A stretch of 64,000 nt of DNA from Kurthia huakuii LAM0618 (GTDB lineage Bacteria > Bacillota > Bacilli > Bacillales_A > Planococcaceae), in NCBI RefSeq assembly GCF_000505545.1, contig NZ_AYTB01000015.1, positions 62,001 through 126,000 of the forward strand, read 5' to 3'. A program made the position numbers and the translations under genes. Under the pieces are notes generated by a model. The model did no database searches and had not been told where the DNA came from. It worked only from the letters and a program-made list of their open reading frames with translations. The number at the start of each line of letters is the position of its first letter. Position 1 is the first letter of the stretch. Positions 50,572 through 59,081 of the stretch are shown in pieces.

Positions 50572-52611
50572 CTATTTAGCGACGTCTACGATACGTCCCT
50601 CTGTTTTATTATTTACTGTTTTTAATGATTTTAAATGTTCTTCGAAGTTTTCCCAATCTGATAAGCCTAGATCTTGTACACGACCGTCACTATATGCTTT
50701 TTCAAATGTTGTGAAACCATCGCCACCTTTTGCTGTAAATGCATTTGTCGCGATTGTATACGTTTGATCATCTTTTACATCGACAAAATTATCGCCTTGT
50801 TTGATTTGGAATGATACGATACGTGAGCCAACTGGTTTTGACGAATCAAATGTGTATTTACCACCTGCAATGTGTAAGAAACCACCATTTTCTTTCGGCG
50901 ATTCTTTGACGCTATGTTCAAGTGCTGCGCGTAAGTCTGCGCCTGAAATATCTACCGTTGCTAACGTGTTACCAAATGGCAATACCGTAATCACTTCACC
51001 TACTGTAATTGGCCCTGCATCGATTCCCGAACGAATTCCGCCGCCGTTTTGAAGTGCTAATACAACTTTATCGTTTAACGTTTTTGCTTTCGCTAACATA
51101 CCATCTGTAATGTAGTTTCCAAGCGCTGTTTCATTTGAACGAACACTTTCGTTACTCGTTTCTGTTGAGCGAGGATTTGTTAATGCTTCCTCTGCTACTA
51201 CGCCTGTTTCTTCATTGCTAATTTCAGCAATACGATCTTTATATTGCTTTAATTTAGCCGCCGCTACCGGGTCTTCTGCTTTCTCTTCTACCTTCACTAA
51301 ATGTTGTTCAGAAGCAGTAACCTCACCTTTTTTATCAAATGTCACACTTAGATTACCTAAGTTTTCGCCATATTGACCTGTTTGTACAATAACTGTTGGT
51401 GCCTTATCATTTTTATCATTATCTTCATTCACGGTCACAACTTTATCTAGCTTCGTATGTGTATGCCCGCCGACGATAACGTCAATGCCACGAACTGTTT
51501 TCGCTAAAATTTGGTCATTGTCATATGTTGGGCTATCATCATAACCAATATGTGTTAACGCGATAATTTTATCAACATCTTGACCTTTAAAAGCTTTCAC
51601 CGCTTTTTGCGCTTCTGCTACATAATTTTCAAAAGCAACAGAACCCGGGCTTGAAATATCTGCTGTTTCGGCTGTTGTTAAACCAAAGATACCCACTTTT
51701 TGGCCGTCTACTTCTTTAATAATACCCGAATAAATTTTACCTTCTTCTGGTTTTGAACTTACCATGTCAGAGAATAAACCTTGGAATTTATTATCTTTTG
51801 AGAAATCTACGTTCGCACTAACAAACGGGAATTTCGCCCCTTTGATAAAGTCTACTAATGCTTGATGACCTTCTGGAGATGAACCTAAGTCAAACTCATG
51901 GTTACCAAATGTCGCTGCATCGTAGCCCATCATATTCATAAATTCTAAATCTGCTTGCCCTTTAAATTCGTTAAAATACAATGTACCGCTAAATACATCG
52001 CCCGCATCTAATAGCACATTACTTGGATTCGCTTTACGAATTTCGTTAATTGCTGTTACACGTTTTGCAACGCTATCTAAATGTGCATGTGTGTCATTCG
52101 TATGCATAATTGTTAATGAGAAATCTTGTTTCACACCATCTTTAAATTTATATGTTTGACCATTAATCGTCACATTCCCGTTCGCTAATAGCCCATTCAT
52201 ATAATATTTCTTATCTTTCCATCCTTTAAAGCGTTTGCCATCTTCAAATAAAATCTTTTTATATGTGCCTGTTAATGGTAGGCCATCATCGAAACGTAAT
52301 TTTTGTTGGCCTGAATAACCTGTGTATGGTTTTCCTTGATGATAATAAATCCCTTCATACCAATACGACGCTTTTTTCCCTTTGTTATAATATGTTTCTT
52401 TATAAATACCTTTAAATAATTTTCCGTCCTTGTACAATTTGCCGTTAAACATTTTGTACCCTTTGACTACTTTTTTCGTTTTAGCATCTACTAATTTTCC
52501 ATTAACAATTTTGTATGTCGTTTTCGCACTTGCCACCCCTGGAGTTACTGCGACTGCTGAAGCTAACATCGTTGCACTCAATGCGATTGCTGTTAATTGT
52601 TTCTTTTTCAT
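50572..52611 (-). CDS. Secreted 5'-nucleotidase / 2',3'-cyclic phosphodiesterase with N-terminal aromatic repeats
   Basis: A 679-residue exported enzyme. Signal peptide: residues 1-29 (cut after VASA). Residues 30-165 are short Tyr/Gly/Lys-rich repeats of the type YxxGKxYxG (FNGKLYKDGKLFKG, IYYHQGKPYTGYSG), perhaps for wall attachment. A metallophosphatase domain follows, with metal motifs TNDTHAH, DAGDVF, GNHEFD and GGHTHTK, then the 5'-nucleotidase C-terminal domain (LQNGGGIRSGIDAGPITVGEV). It should free phosphate and nucleosides from extracellular nucleotides. No LPXTG or SLH anchor is present. AGGAGG lies 7 bases before the ATG. It is monocistronic. Confidence 0.9.
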   Translation of the reverse strand: MKKKQLTAIALSATMLASAVAVTPGVASAKTTYKIVNGKLVDAKTKKVVKGYKMFNGKLYKDGKLFKGIYKETYYNKGKKASYWYEGIYYHQGKPYTGYSGQQKLRFDDGLPLTGTYKKILFEDGKRFKGWKDKKYYMNGLLANGNVTINGQTYKFKDGVKQDFSLTIMHTNDTHAHLDSVAKRVTAINEIRKANPSNVLLDAGDVFSGTLYFNEFKGQADLEFMNMMGYDAATFGNHEFDLGSSPEGHQALVDFIKGAKFPFVSANVDFSKDNKFQGLFSDMVSSKPEEGKIYSGIIKEVDGQKVGIFGLTTAETADISSPGSVAFENYVAEAQKAVKAFKGQDVDKIIALTHIGYDDSPTYDNDQILAKTVRGIDVIVGGHTHTKLDKVVTVNEDNDKNDKAPTVIVQTGQYGENLGNLSVTFDKKGEVTASEQHLVKVEEKAEDPVAAAKLKQYKDRIAEISNEETGVVAEEALTNPRSTETSNESVRSNETALGNYITDGMLAKAKTLNDKVVLALQNGGGIRSGIDAGPITVGEVITVLPFGNTLATVDISGADLRAALEHSVKESPKENGGFLHIAGGKYTFDSSKPVGSRIVSFQIKQGDNFVDVKDDQTYTIATNAFTAKGGDGFTTFEKAYSDGRVQDLGLSDWENFEEHLKSLKTVNNKTEGRIVDVAK

Positions 52612-52779
52612 TAAAATCCTCCTAAAATTGCCAAAATAGTCTTTCTTCTTTATAGTATATAATAGATAATAGCTAAAAAGACAGTTATTTTAGGCATATT
52701 TACATCAATTTTTTTAAAATTGCTCCAAAATTCTTATACTTGCTTAAAGGGAGTCTATGTTATGTAACTTGCACAGCTT

Positions 52780-53130
52780 ATGTTATATGTAGAAAATCAA
52801 AAAACAATCCGAGATTTCTGGGTGACACATTTTAATTTTGTCGTCAAAAATGAAATGAGCAATGGCGATATGTATATGGTTGAATTAGCACCGCACGCTG
52901 AAACTGAAACAACTATTGTTTTACACAACCGCGAGCAAATCGCAAAAATGTCCCCTGAATTAGACATGGCAACACCCTCTCTATTATTTTCGAGCGATGA
53001 TTTAGATGGACTTCATGCTAAATTAAAGGCTGCTGGCATTACAGTCGGCGAAATTGTTGATATGCCTGGACAGCGCGTATTCAATTTTGCTGATCCAGAA
53101 AACCACTATTTTGCTGTAAAAGAAGCGTAA
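52780..53130 (+). CDS. VOC (glyoxalase/bleomycin-resistance fold) protein with a stop at codon 2 of its natural start
   Basis: A 116-residue VOC-fold protein (LMLYVENQKTIRDFWV start, NFADPENHYFAVKE end). The best ribosome site, AAAGGGAG, is spaced correctly (8 bases) for the ATG at 52762, but the next codon is TAA (52765-52767), after which the frame continues LAQLMLYVEN in phase; AAA to TAA would be a single change. As written, translation can only begin at the ATG at 52780, which has no good site and drops the first six residues of strand 1. The gene may be poorly expressed or newly inactivated. The substrate is unknown. Confidence 0.7.
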   Translation: MLYVENQKTIRDFWVTHFNFVVKNEMSNGDMYMVELAPHAETETTIVLHNREQIAKMSPELDMATPSLLFSSDDLDGLHAKLKAAGITVGEIVDMPGQRVFNFADPENHYFAVKEA

Positions 53131-53166
53131 AAAAAGGGCTTGGTGAAAAACACCAAGTCCTTTTTA
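53131..53166 (+). terminator. Intrinsic terminator after the VOC gene
   Basis: The stem GGGCTTGGTG/CACCAAGTCC (one G-T pair) is followed by TTTTT. Confidence 0.9.
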
Positions 53167-53355
53167 CATTCATACAAAAAGCGTGCAAAAATAATTTTTT
53201 GCACACCCCGTGTAATTCCTAGACAGTCCTTCTTAATCAATACCCACTTGACACAATTACAAACATGTATAATCATTTAATAACTAAGAAATTTAACACG
53301 AATAGTTGAATCACGTTAGTTATAGCCGATGATATTATTATGGGGGTGTGCGGAC

Positions 53356-53601
53356 ATGTATCTTCTCGGTATTATCGCATTTATTAGCGCATTTTTAATG
53401 ATTGCCCTCTTCTCATACTTATTTGCTGACAAGGTTGAATTAGCACTCGATGGTTTAACAGAGGAAGAAGAAAATGCATTATTAGAACAACGTGAACAAC
53501 AACAACGACTTTTATGGCGCACAAGTTATGTTATATTAGCCATTTTTGTCATTGCAATTGCGCTTATTTTTACACAATCATTACTGCGCTACTATCAATA
53601 A
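53356..53601 (+). CDS. Small membrane protein of unknown function
   Basis: An 81-residue protein with two hydrophobic segments (about 2-22 and 56-76) joined by an acidic, Glu/Gln-rich helix (LTEEEENALLEQREQQQ). No family is recognised. The start chosen is the ATG at 53356, 7 bases after GGGGGTG; the open frame begins 9 codons earlier, without a site. It has its own terminator. The two-segment hairpin with a cytosolic acidic loop is a common small-membrane-protein design; the role is unknown. Confidence 0.65.
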   Translation: MYLLGIIAFISAFLMIALFSYLFADKVELALDGLTEEEENALLEQREQQQRLLWRTSYVILAIFVIAIALIFTQSLLRYYQ

Positions 53602-53643
53602 AAAAAGGAATCCTAATGCTCTTGCATCGGGATTCTTTTTTAC
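53602..53643 (+). terminator. Intrinsic terminator
   Basis: The stem GGAATCC...GGGATTC with inner GC pairing is followed by six Ts, after the small membrane protein gene. Confidence 0.85.
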
Positions 53644-53644
53644 A

Positions 53645-53660
53645 TGTTTATTTGTAAACA
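53645..53660. repeat. TGTTTA-N4-TAAACA palindrome (recurring motif)
   Basis: A perfect 6-4-6 inverted repeat that ends in TGTAAACA, preceded by TTTACATGT. It lies between the convergent small membrane protein and mprF genes, where no gene starts. Confidence 0.45.
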
Positions 53661-53670
53661 TCTTTACTTA

Positions 53671-56184
53671 TTAACTACGGTCACGATTAATTAACACGAG
53701 CAGTTGAATCATGACAAAAATTAACGAAGAATGTTTCGGATAAACCGTATAGCGTGACTGCCAATGGTTAGCATACTTTTCTTTGTAGGAACGCAACCCT
53801 TTAAATGAATAGAAGCGGTTACCATATTGATACACAAAATAGGCTAAACGTTCTTCGATAAAGCTATCACTTGATGCACCTACTTCAGAAAATGGTGCCA
53901 TTCCTAAATTAAAATAGCGATAGCCTTGTTGCTGTGAATAAGTGAATAATGATGTAAATAAATAATCCATAATTCCAGAAACAGCATCTTTTCGATGGCG
54001 CATTAAATCAATGGAAATGATGGCATTCGTCTGGGCCGGCATCAATGTAACAAACGCTTCAATGCGCCCGTCGTTGCGTCTTACAATACCAATCGGTGCC
54101 TGATTCAAATAATAGACATCAAAACTCCCAACTGAATAGCCTTTTTCTGTACGGCCATTTAACCATTCATTTGAAATTGTATTTAATTCCTCTATTAAAG
54201 TTGCTGTAAAGGGTGGCATAAGTACTTCGAATGTATGCCCTTCACGTTCAATTTTATTCATCGCTGCACGTAGCGTTTTGCGCTTTTTCCCCGACATCGT
54301 AAAATCTGGTAAATATACGTGTCCCTCTTCACCCATTTTAATAAAGTCAAAACCTAGTTCATGCAACTGCATAACCGTTTTCTGTTCTACCTCATAAAAT
54401 ACGAGTTTGACATTTTGTTTAGCCATTTCATGCTTCATTGCTTGTAACCCTGCTTTTATAGCTGTCTGCTTCCCGGCAGGGTCCCCCATCACAATACATT
54501 TATCAGCAAATCGCTGATACTGCATAAACAACACATCTTCACCATCTTCTTGATAAAAGAAAAATTGTTTATCGCGCACGAAAGCTAAATGACTCGTGAC
54601 CGTACCACCATATGTCTCTAGCACATGTCGCACGCGTTGTTCTTCAAATACCGGCTCTTGTTGTGGCGAATCTTTTAAATAGCGCATCATCAGTAATACA
54701 GCACCAAGCGTGACTGCAATAACGAGTAATCCATAAAACCATAGACGCTCTGATGGGAATAAATAGAAATCCCATGTAAAGTTTTTCAACGGTAGATTTT
54801 TAAAATGAATATTTGGACTAATTAAATACCCAATCAATAAATACAAAATAACGAGCGCCCCGTAAATCATACCATCAAAGCAGCGCGCCTCCCATGAGTA
54901 AACAAAATCGTTCTTTGTAAATCGACTTCGTGATAACCATGCAAACAATAGCAACACGATAAAGTACGTGACTGTAAACCAAGAATAATCTTCAACCGCA
55001 CAATAAACAATCCCGATGACTAATACTGAGCACATCGGCCAAAATGATTTTTTCAGCCGCATAATCGATGTTCGCCCAAATAATATTAAAAGAAAGCCGA
55101 CAACAATTCCGATAATCGTACTCACAAACTCCGTTGAGAACGAACTTTCTTTGACATATAAATTAATGGGTACTGTATTTGATAAAATAAGGACAATACC
55201 TGCTAAAAATAACATCCCACTTAATAATTTTTTTGTACTAAATTCAATGACTTGTTTTGGAATTCCCGCAAAACGATTGTTCAAACGCGTTCCTAAATTT
55301 CCTGCAAATAAGCTAGTACCAAGTGCAAATGGAATGAAATAATACGCAACGCGATATAGTAAAATCCAAGAGACTGCCGTTTCATTATCGACACCCATTG
55401 CACGCAAACTAATAATCATTAAAACATCAAAACTACCTAATCCACCAGGTACAAGTGATGCAATACCAATAATCGAACAAACGACAAATACAGCGCTCAC
55501 TTCGAGTAATGGCACTTCTTGCTGTAATATTTCCCCTACTACTAAAAATGTCACAAGCACCATAAACCATTCAGCAAGTGAAATGCTAACTAATTGTATG
55601 CGGTCTTTTGCTGTTATTTCTTTCATCCATGATGCGCGTGTTGTCATAATATAAACAATTGGGAAATATAAACTCCCCGCGATAAGCCATAAAATATAAC
55701 GTTCAACAAAACCATTATGTAGCGTTGTTAATACAAGGACAAGCGCAATCATCGCTAAAATAGAGAGGCCTGATAAAGCAAATACTAAGATAGAAGAAAT
55801 TTTTTTTAACACTACTTTTTGTTCTGTATCATTATGGCTAAAAAATTCTGAACGCAAGCCACTTCCAATAAGCCCACCAAAACCTAACAAATTATTAAAT
55901 GAATTAATAATCCAACTAGACTTTAAAATATAACTTGTTGTATACGTTGTATTGAGCATACGATTTAACACAAAATCATACCCTAGCATCATGGCAGTTG
56001 CCAATAATCCGACTGCAACAATCCCTATTAAATAGATGAATGGAATATCTTGAATCGTCGTTTGCAATTTTGTAAAGTTCGTTTGTTTTGAAATGATAAG
56101 GACTTCTCGCATTACTAATACGATGACTGAAATAAGAAAAATGATCTTTACATATGGTATCCACGTTTTACGCTTCTTCTCCAC
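53671..56184 (-). CDS. mprF: Bifunctional phosphatidylglycerol lysyltransferase/flippase MprF
   Basis: An 837-residue protein with the MprF plan: an N-terminal flippase part with about 14 membrane segments (1-520), and a cytosolic GNAT-like synthase domain (about 530-837; FQ..GDPAGK region, SDSFIEERLAYFVYQYGNRFY near the end). It adds lysine (or a similar amino acid from aminoacyl-tRNA) to phosphatidylglycerol and moves the product to the outer leaflet, giving resistance to cationic peptides. The start chosen is the GTG at 56184, 8 bases after AAGGGGG; a GTG at 56193 overlaps that site. One base separates it from the stop of the upstream hydrolase gene, so translation is coupled. Confidence 0.93.
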   Translation of the reverse strand: MEKKRKTWIPYVKIIFLISVIVLVMREVLIISKQTNFTKLQTTIQDIPFIYLIGIVAVGLLATAMMLGYDFVLNRMLNTTYTTSYILKSSWIINSFNNLLGFGGLIGSGLRSEFFSHNDTEQKVVLKKISSILVFALSGLSILAMIALVLVLTTLHNGFVERYILWLIAGSLYFPIVYIMTTRASWMKEITAKDRIQLVSISLAEWFMVLVTFLVVGEILQQEVPLLEVSAVFVVCSIIGIASLVPGGLGSFDVLMIISLRAMGVDNETAVSWILLYRVAYYFIPFALGTSLFAGNLGTRLNNRFAGIPKQVIEFSTKKLLSGMLFLAGIVLILSNTVPINLYVKESSFSTEFVSTIIGIVVGFLLILFGRTSIMRLKKSFWPMCSVLVIGIVYCAVEDYSWFTVTYFIVLLLFAWLSRSRFTKNDFVYSWEARCFDGMIYGALVILYLLIGYLISPNIHFKNLPLKNFTWDFYLFPSERLWFYGLLVIAVTLGAVLLMMRYLKDSPQQEPVFEEQRVRHVLETYGGTVTSHLAFVRDKQFFFYQEDGEDVLFMQYQRFADKCIVMGDPAGKQTAIKAGLQAMKHEMAKQNVKLVFYEVEQKTVMQLHELGFDFIKMGEEGHVYLPDFTMSGKKRKTLRAAMNKIEREGHTFEVLMPPFTATLIEELNTISNEWLNGRTEKGYSVGSFDVYYLNQAPIGIVRRNDGRIEAFVTLMPAQTNAIISIDLMRHRKDAVSGIMDYLFTSLFTYSQQQGYRYFNLGMAPFSEVGASSDSFIEERLAYFVYQYGNRFYSFKGLRSYKEKYANHWQSRYTVYPKHSSLIFVMIQLLVLINRDRS

Positions 56185-56185
56185 A

Positions 56186-56875
56186 CTACACACCCCCTTC
56201 TAAAAATTTGACGATCATTTCAGCATCAACGGTCCGAATCGTATGACCACGATTTAACATTGTATGGTACCGTACATTTGGTAACATCCTAACTAACTGA
56301 TTTGTGTGCTCTTGCTTAATAATGTCCTGTTCACCAACGACAACAAATGCTTCCGTATCAACAAGCGCACGCACAGCTTCAGGCGTTACCGGAACCGGGA
56401 GCATCGCTAATTGTAAAATTCGATGCCCTCGATTCCATCGAAAAATTCGCTCACATGTAAAATCCAACACTTTTAACGACCGTTGTTTTGATTTTAATAA
56501 TCCATCAAATGTTAAATTTCCCGAACATAATACTAACTTCGGTACACTTTTAGGAAATGCACAAGCATATGCTAATGCAATATTTGCTCCATCACTGAAT
56601 CCGACAATTGCACAGCGTTCAATTTTTTCTTGTTGTAAAATTTGAGCAATATCTTGAACAATTAATTCGTATGTTAACTGTGCTGCTTCATTCGTAGAAC
56701 GCCCTTGATCTCTTGTATCCATTGCAATAACACGATAGTACTGTGAAAAAAAGTTTATTTGTTTTGCAAAAAAGCGGTGATGTTGAAAATTCCCATGTAG
56801 TAAAACAATCGTTTTTCCTTCTCCATACATATTGTAATAAATTTTAGAGCCATCTTCGGCTGTAATCATGCGCAT
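56186..56875 (-). CDS. Alpha/beta hydrolase, coupled to mprF
   Basis: A 229-residue alpha/beta-hydrolase: oxyanion-region LLHGNFQHHRFF, nucleophile elbow GFSDGANIALAYA (Ser), acid strand EAFVVVGEQDIIK (Asp), and catalytic His in LNRGHTIRTVD. All triad members are present. It is smaller than most and has no signal peptide, so it is cytosolic. Its TAG is one base from the mprF GTG, and the mprF ribosome site lies inside its last codons. This suggests an mprF-linked job, such as turnover of aminoacylated or free lipids, which is speculative. GGAGG lies 7 bases before the ATG. Confidence 0.82.
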   Translation of the reverse strand: MRMITAEDGSKIYYNMYGEGKTIVLLHGNFQHHRFFAKQINFFSQYYRVIAMDTRDQGRSTNEAAQLTYELIVQDIAQILQQEKIERCAIVGFSDGANIALAYACAFPKSVPKLVLCSGNLTFDGLLKSKQRSLKVLDFTCERIFRWNRGHRILQLAMLPVPVTPEAVRALVDTEAFVVVGEQDIIKQEHTNQLVRMLPNVRYHTMLNRGHTIRTVDAEMIVKFLEGGV

Positions 56876-56935
56876 GTAACCCCCTCCTTTCTATGGCTAT
56901 ATGTACTACGTTTCATTTTTAAAAATGTTTCGACT

Positions 56936-56962
56936 ACAAGTAAAAATATTTACTTGTAAACA
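56936..56962. promoter_or_regulatory. Strong inverted repeat upstream of the hydrolase-mprF operon
   Basis: ACAAGTAAA-N4-TTTACTTGT (56936-56957) is a perfect 9-4-9 repeat and overlaps TTTACTTGTAAACA (56949-56962), a version of the motif recurring in this third of the window. It lies about 60 bases upstream of the hydrolase start, where a regulator of the operon could bind. Confidence 0.55.
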
Positions 56963-56971
56963 TTTTTACTA

Positions 56972-57007
56972 TTAAAAAAAGAATCGCGCATCGTGCACGA
57001 TTCTTTC
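56972..57007 (-). terminator. Intrinsic terminator after the zinc-ribbon gene
   Basis: The stem AGAATCG/CGATTCT with an inner self-complementary loop, read on the minus strand, is followed by seven Ts. Confidence 0.85.
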
Positions 57008-57011
57008 TCTA

Positions 57012-57200
57012 TCACGATGACAGAGAGTGTTCATTCTCTTCAAAGTCATCATGGCTCGCTTCAATATGTCCACAATGTGGGCATGTATAAACATATGTCG
57101 GGTGGTGCAATGCTGTAAACGTACCATGATCAATTTCAATACGGTCTTGTAAATTTAAAATCCGATTGCATTTTGTACATGTAATAGGATGGCTATTCAT
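57012..57200 (-). CDS. Small zinc-ribbon protein of unknown function
   Basis: A 62-residue protein with two CxxC pairs, Cys8/Cys11 (CTKC) and Cys40/Cys43 (CPHC), spaced as a zinc ribbon, with an acidic tail (HDDFEENEHSLSS). The start chosen is the ATG at 57200, after GAGGCGGTG; the frame is open 11 codons further up. It may bind nucleic acid or a protein partner; nothing specific can be said. It may be cotranscribed with the unknown gene 61 bases upstream. Confidence 0.65.
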   Translation of the reverse strand: MNSHPITCTKCNRILNLQDRIEIDHGTFTALHHPTYVYTCPHCGHIEASHDDFEENEHSLSS

Positions 57201-57261
57201 ACTCACCGCCTCTTTCAATTTATATTGAGACACTTGTAGCTATCGTATTATGCGCTAGTAC

Positions 57262-57513
57262 CTATTGGTAAACATCTGGCCACTTAGTTGTATCTGACAT
57301 AACTTTATTTAACATTTTTTCTGCATCCGGATTATCTGATGCCATTAATAAGTCACGTTGTTTATCGGAATGGACTGCCTCAACATATAACCCTTCATTC
57401 ATAATGTCATGTAAAAAGCGATTCATGTCGCTTCCCATTATTAATTTACATTCTTGTCCGTTCAATTCTAACACAATAGCATCTCGTTCAATTTTTTTCA
57501 TAATTGCTTTCAT
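57262..57513 (-). CDS. Small protein of unknown function
   Basis: An 83-residue protein, not recognised. The N-terminus (IERDAIVLELNGQECKLIMG) looks like a small beta-rich domain, followed by helices (MNRFLHDIMNEG, NPDAEKMLNKVM). It has one cysteine and no membrane segment. The start is the ATG at 57513, 7 bases after AAAGGTGG; the open frame runs 17 codons further upstream. It is probably in one unit with the zinc-ribbon gene. Confidence 0.6.
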   Translation of the reverse strand: MKAIMKKIERDAIVLELNGQECKLIMGSDMNRFLHDIMNEGLYVEAVHSDKQRDLLMASDNPDAEKMLNKVMSDTTKWPDVYQ

Positions 57514-57656
57514 GATTTTTCCACCTTTCTTTATCAACAATATGAAATGATTGAGCGCATCCAACGTTTTCTAGCTATTTATGTCTATTGTTAAACTATA
57601 CCCATTGTGAATTTTTTTAATCAAAAAATTGCAACTTAAGGGCTATTTTCGACAAT

Positions 57657-57697
57657 AAAAAAGATGAAATCGCAATAAATGCAATTTCACCTTTTAC
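57657..57697 (-). terminator. Intrinsic terminator after the FabG-like gene
   Basis: The stem GATGAAATCGC/GCAATTTCACC (with G-T and mismatched positions), read on the minus strand, is followed by six Ts. Confidence 0.8.
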
Positions 57698-57719
57698 TTA
57701 AAATATGGTAGGGTTTTTC

Positions 57720-58448
57720 CTACATCATAATTGCGCCATCTACATGTAATACATGCCCTGTAATATATTTAGCTTCATCTGATGCTAAAAATGCATAGGC
57801 ATTTGCAATATCTTCTGGCTCTCCTAATTTTTGCAATGGAATTGTTGCTTCCATCTTAGCAATAACTTTGTCAGGCATTGCCGCAACCATGGCCGTTTTA
57901 ATGAATCCTGGTGCTACAGCATTTGCTGTCACACCGTTTCGACCAAATTCTTTTGCCCATGATTTTGTCATGCCAACAATTGCAGCTTTTGAAGCGGCAT
58001 AATTTGTTTGCCCGATGTTGCCATAAATACCACTTACTGAAGATGTAGAAATGATACGACCATATTGTTTTTCTTTTAAAATTGGATACACAGCTTGCGT
58101 ACAGTTGAACGCCCCTTTAATATTGACATTCATTACTTGATCAAACTGCTCTTCTGACATTTTGTGTAGCATCGCATCGCGCGTAATACCAGCATTGTTT
58201 ACAAGAATATCAACCGTCCCAAATTGATCAATTGCAAACTTCACCATTGCAGCAACACTTTCTCTATCCGAAACATTTACTTTGAAGAAGCGAGCAGAAT
58301 CCCCAAGATTTTTCGCTACTTCTTCACCGTGATCAGCAAAATCCGCCACAACGACTTTTGCTCCTTCAGCCACAAATTTTTTCGCCGCTGCTTCCCCAAT
58401 ACCATTTGCAGCGCCAGTAATAATGGCTACTTTGTTCTCTAAACGCAT
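57720..58448 (-). CDS. Beta-ketoacyl-ACP/acetoacetyl-CoA reductase (FabG/PhaB-like SDR)
   Basis: A 242-residue classical SDR: TGAANGIGEAAAKKF for the cofactor, NNAGITRD, catalytic Ser in ISTSSVSGIYGNIGQTNY with Tyr/Lys in YAASKAAIVG, and the tail GHVLHVDGAIMM typical of FabG/PhaB enzymes. It reduces 3-oxoacyl thioesters with NAD(P)H. As a lone gene outside a fatty-acid cluster it could serve polyhydroxybutyrate or other acyl metabolism; no phaC or phaA is near. Asp after the second strand (VVVADFAD) leans to NADH. The ATG at 58448 follows AGGAGGG. Confidence 0.88.
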   Translation of the reverse strand: MRLENKVAIITGAANGIGEAAAKKFVAEGAKVVVADFADHGEEVAKNLGDSARFFKVNVSDRESVAAMVKFAIDQFGTVDILVNNAGITRDAMLHKMSEEQFDQVMNVNIKGAFNCTQAVYPILKEKQYGRIISTSSVSGIYGNIGQTNYAASKAAIVGMTKSWAKEFGRNGVTANAVAPGFIKTAMVAAMPDKVIAKMEATIPLQKLGEPEDIANAYAFLASDEAKYITGHVLHVDGAIMM

Positions 58449-58718
58449 ATAAAACCCTCCTAATATAAATTCGCTCAACACTTTTCGTCACACCCCTGCG
58501 ACAGTGTTGGCTATTCTATTTACGACAATTTTTCAATTAATCTTCGTAAATAGTACTGTACTTTAAAAAATAGAACAGACGATTCATCTATATTCCTAAA
58601 ATACATATTAATTATAACAAATTTTCCAAATTTAATATGTTTTATTTGTAATTTTTTGAATTTTTTTGAAAAAATAGTTACACATTTCGGGATATTTGAC
58701 CGTTTCAAATGAAGTATT
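58449..58718. other. Intergenic region upstream of the FabG-like gene
   Basis: About 270 AT-rich bases without a recognisable gene. The FabG-like promoter must lie here, but no -35/-10 pair stood out. The stretch after it holds the promoter of the 41-residue peptide gene. Confidence 0.4.
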
Positions 58719-58755
58719 TTGTAAATTTACAATTTCTCAACAAAAATCTTATAAT
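58719..58755 (+). promoter_or_regulatory. Promoter with a 14-bp palindrome over the -35 box
   Basis: TTTACA (58726-58731) - 18 bp - TATAAT (58750-58755). The -35 box is inside the perfect palindrome TTGTAAATTTACAA (58719-58732), an ideal position for repression or activation. The palindrome shares its half-site with the recurring TTTACATGTAAA motif. Confidence 0.6.
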
Positions 58756-58828
58756 CTGATGAACAAAAGGTTATATACTGTTATGAACAGGAACATTATT
58801 AAAAAATTTATTAAACGAGGCGATTAAT

Positions 58829-58954
58829 ATGAGCAATTTAGCGACACAACCATTAAATATTCGCAAAGAATTAGGCATCTTTGCATTTTTAATAGACGCA
58901 CAGCCAAAGAAAATTAAAAAAAAGTCACCGATAACATCACATATTAAAAAATAA
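58829..58954 (+). CDS. 41-residue basic peptide gene
   Basis: A complete short gene: promoter at 58726-58755, GAGGCG ribosome site 7 bases before the ATG, 41 codons, and a terminator seven bases after the TAA. The peptide begins MSNLATQPLNIRKELGIFAF, has a hydrophobic middle (GIFAFLI) and a very basic second half (PKKIKKKSP, then SHIKK). It has no cysteine or classical signal peptide and is not a family I know. It could be a regulatory, signalling or membrane-active peptide. No processing or receptor gene is adjacent. Confidence 0.6.
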   Translation: MSNLATQPLNIRKELGIFAFLIDAQPKKIKKKSPITSHIKK

Positions 58955-58957
58955 TCG

Positions 58958-58987
58958 ATAGCGCGAATAAAATCGCGTTTTTTTTAT
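58958..58987 (+). terminator. Intrinsic terminator after the peptide gene
   Basis: The stem CGCGA/TCGCG with a 6-base loop is followed by eight Ts. Confidence 0.8.
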
Positions 58988-59081
58988 GCACATAATTTAC
59001 TATATGTATATAATTAATGAATAGAATAGCATTATCACTTTCTGTAAATATTTTGTATAATAAACAAAAGGAGGAGTTTCG

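Noticed and set aside
57262-57720. Possible phage or conjugative small-gene cluster
   Set aside because: The two small genes have ordinary ribosome sites and lie among housekeeping genes; no integrase, terminase, capsid or relaxase is present anywhere in the window.
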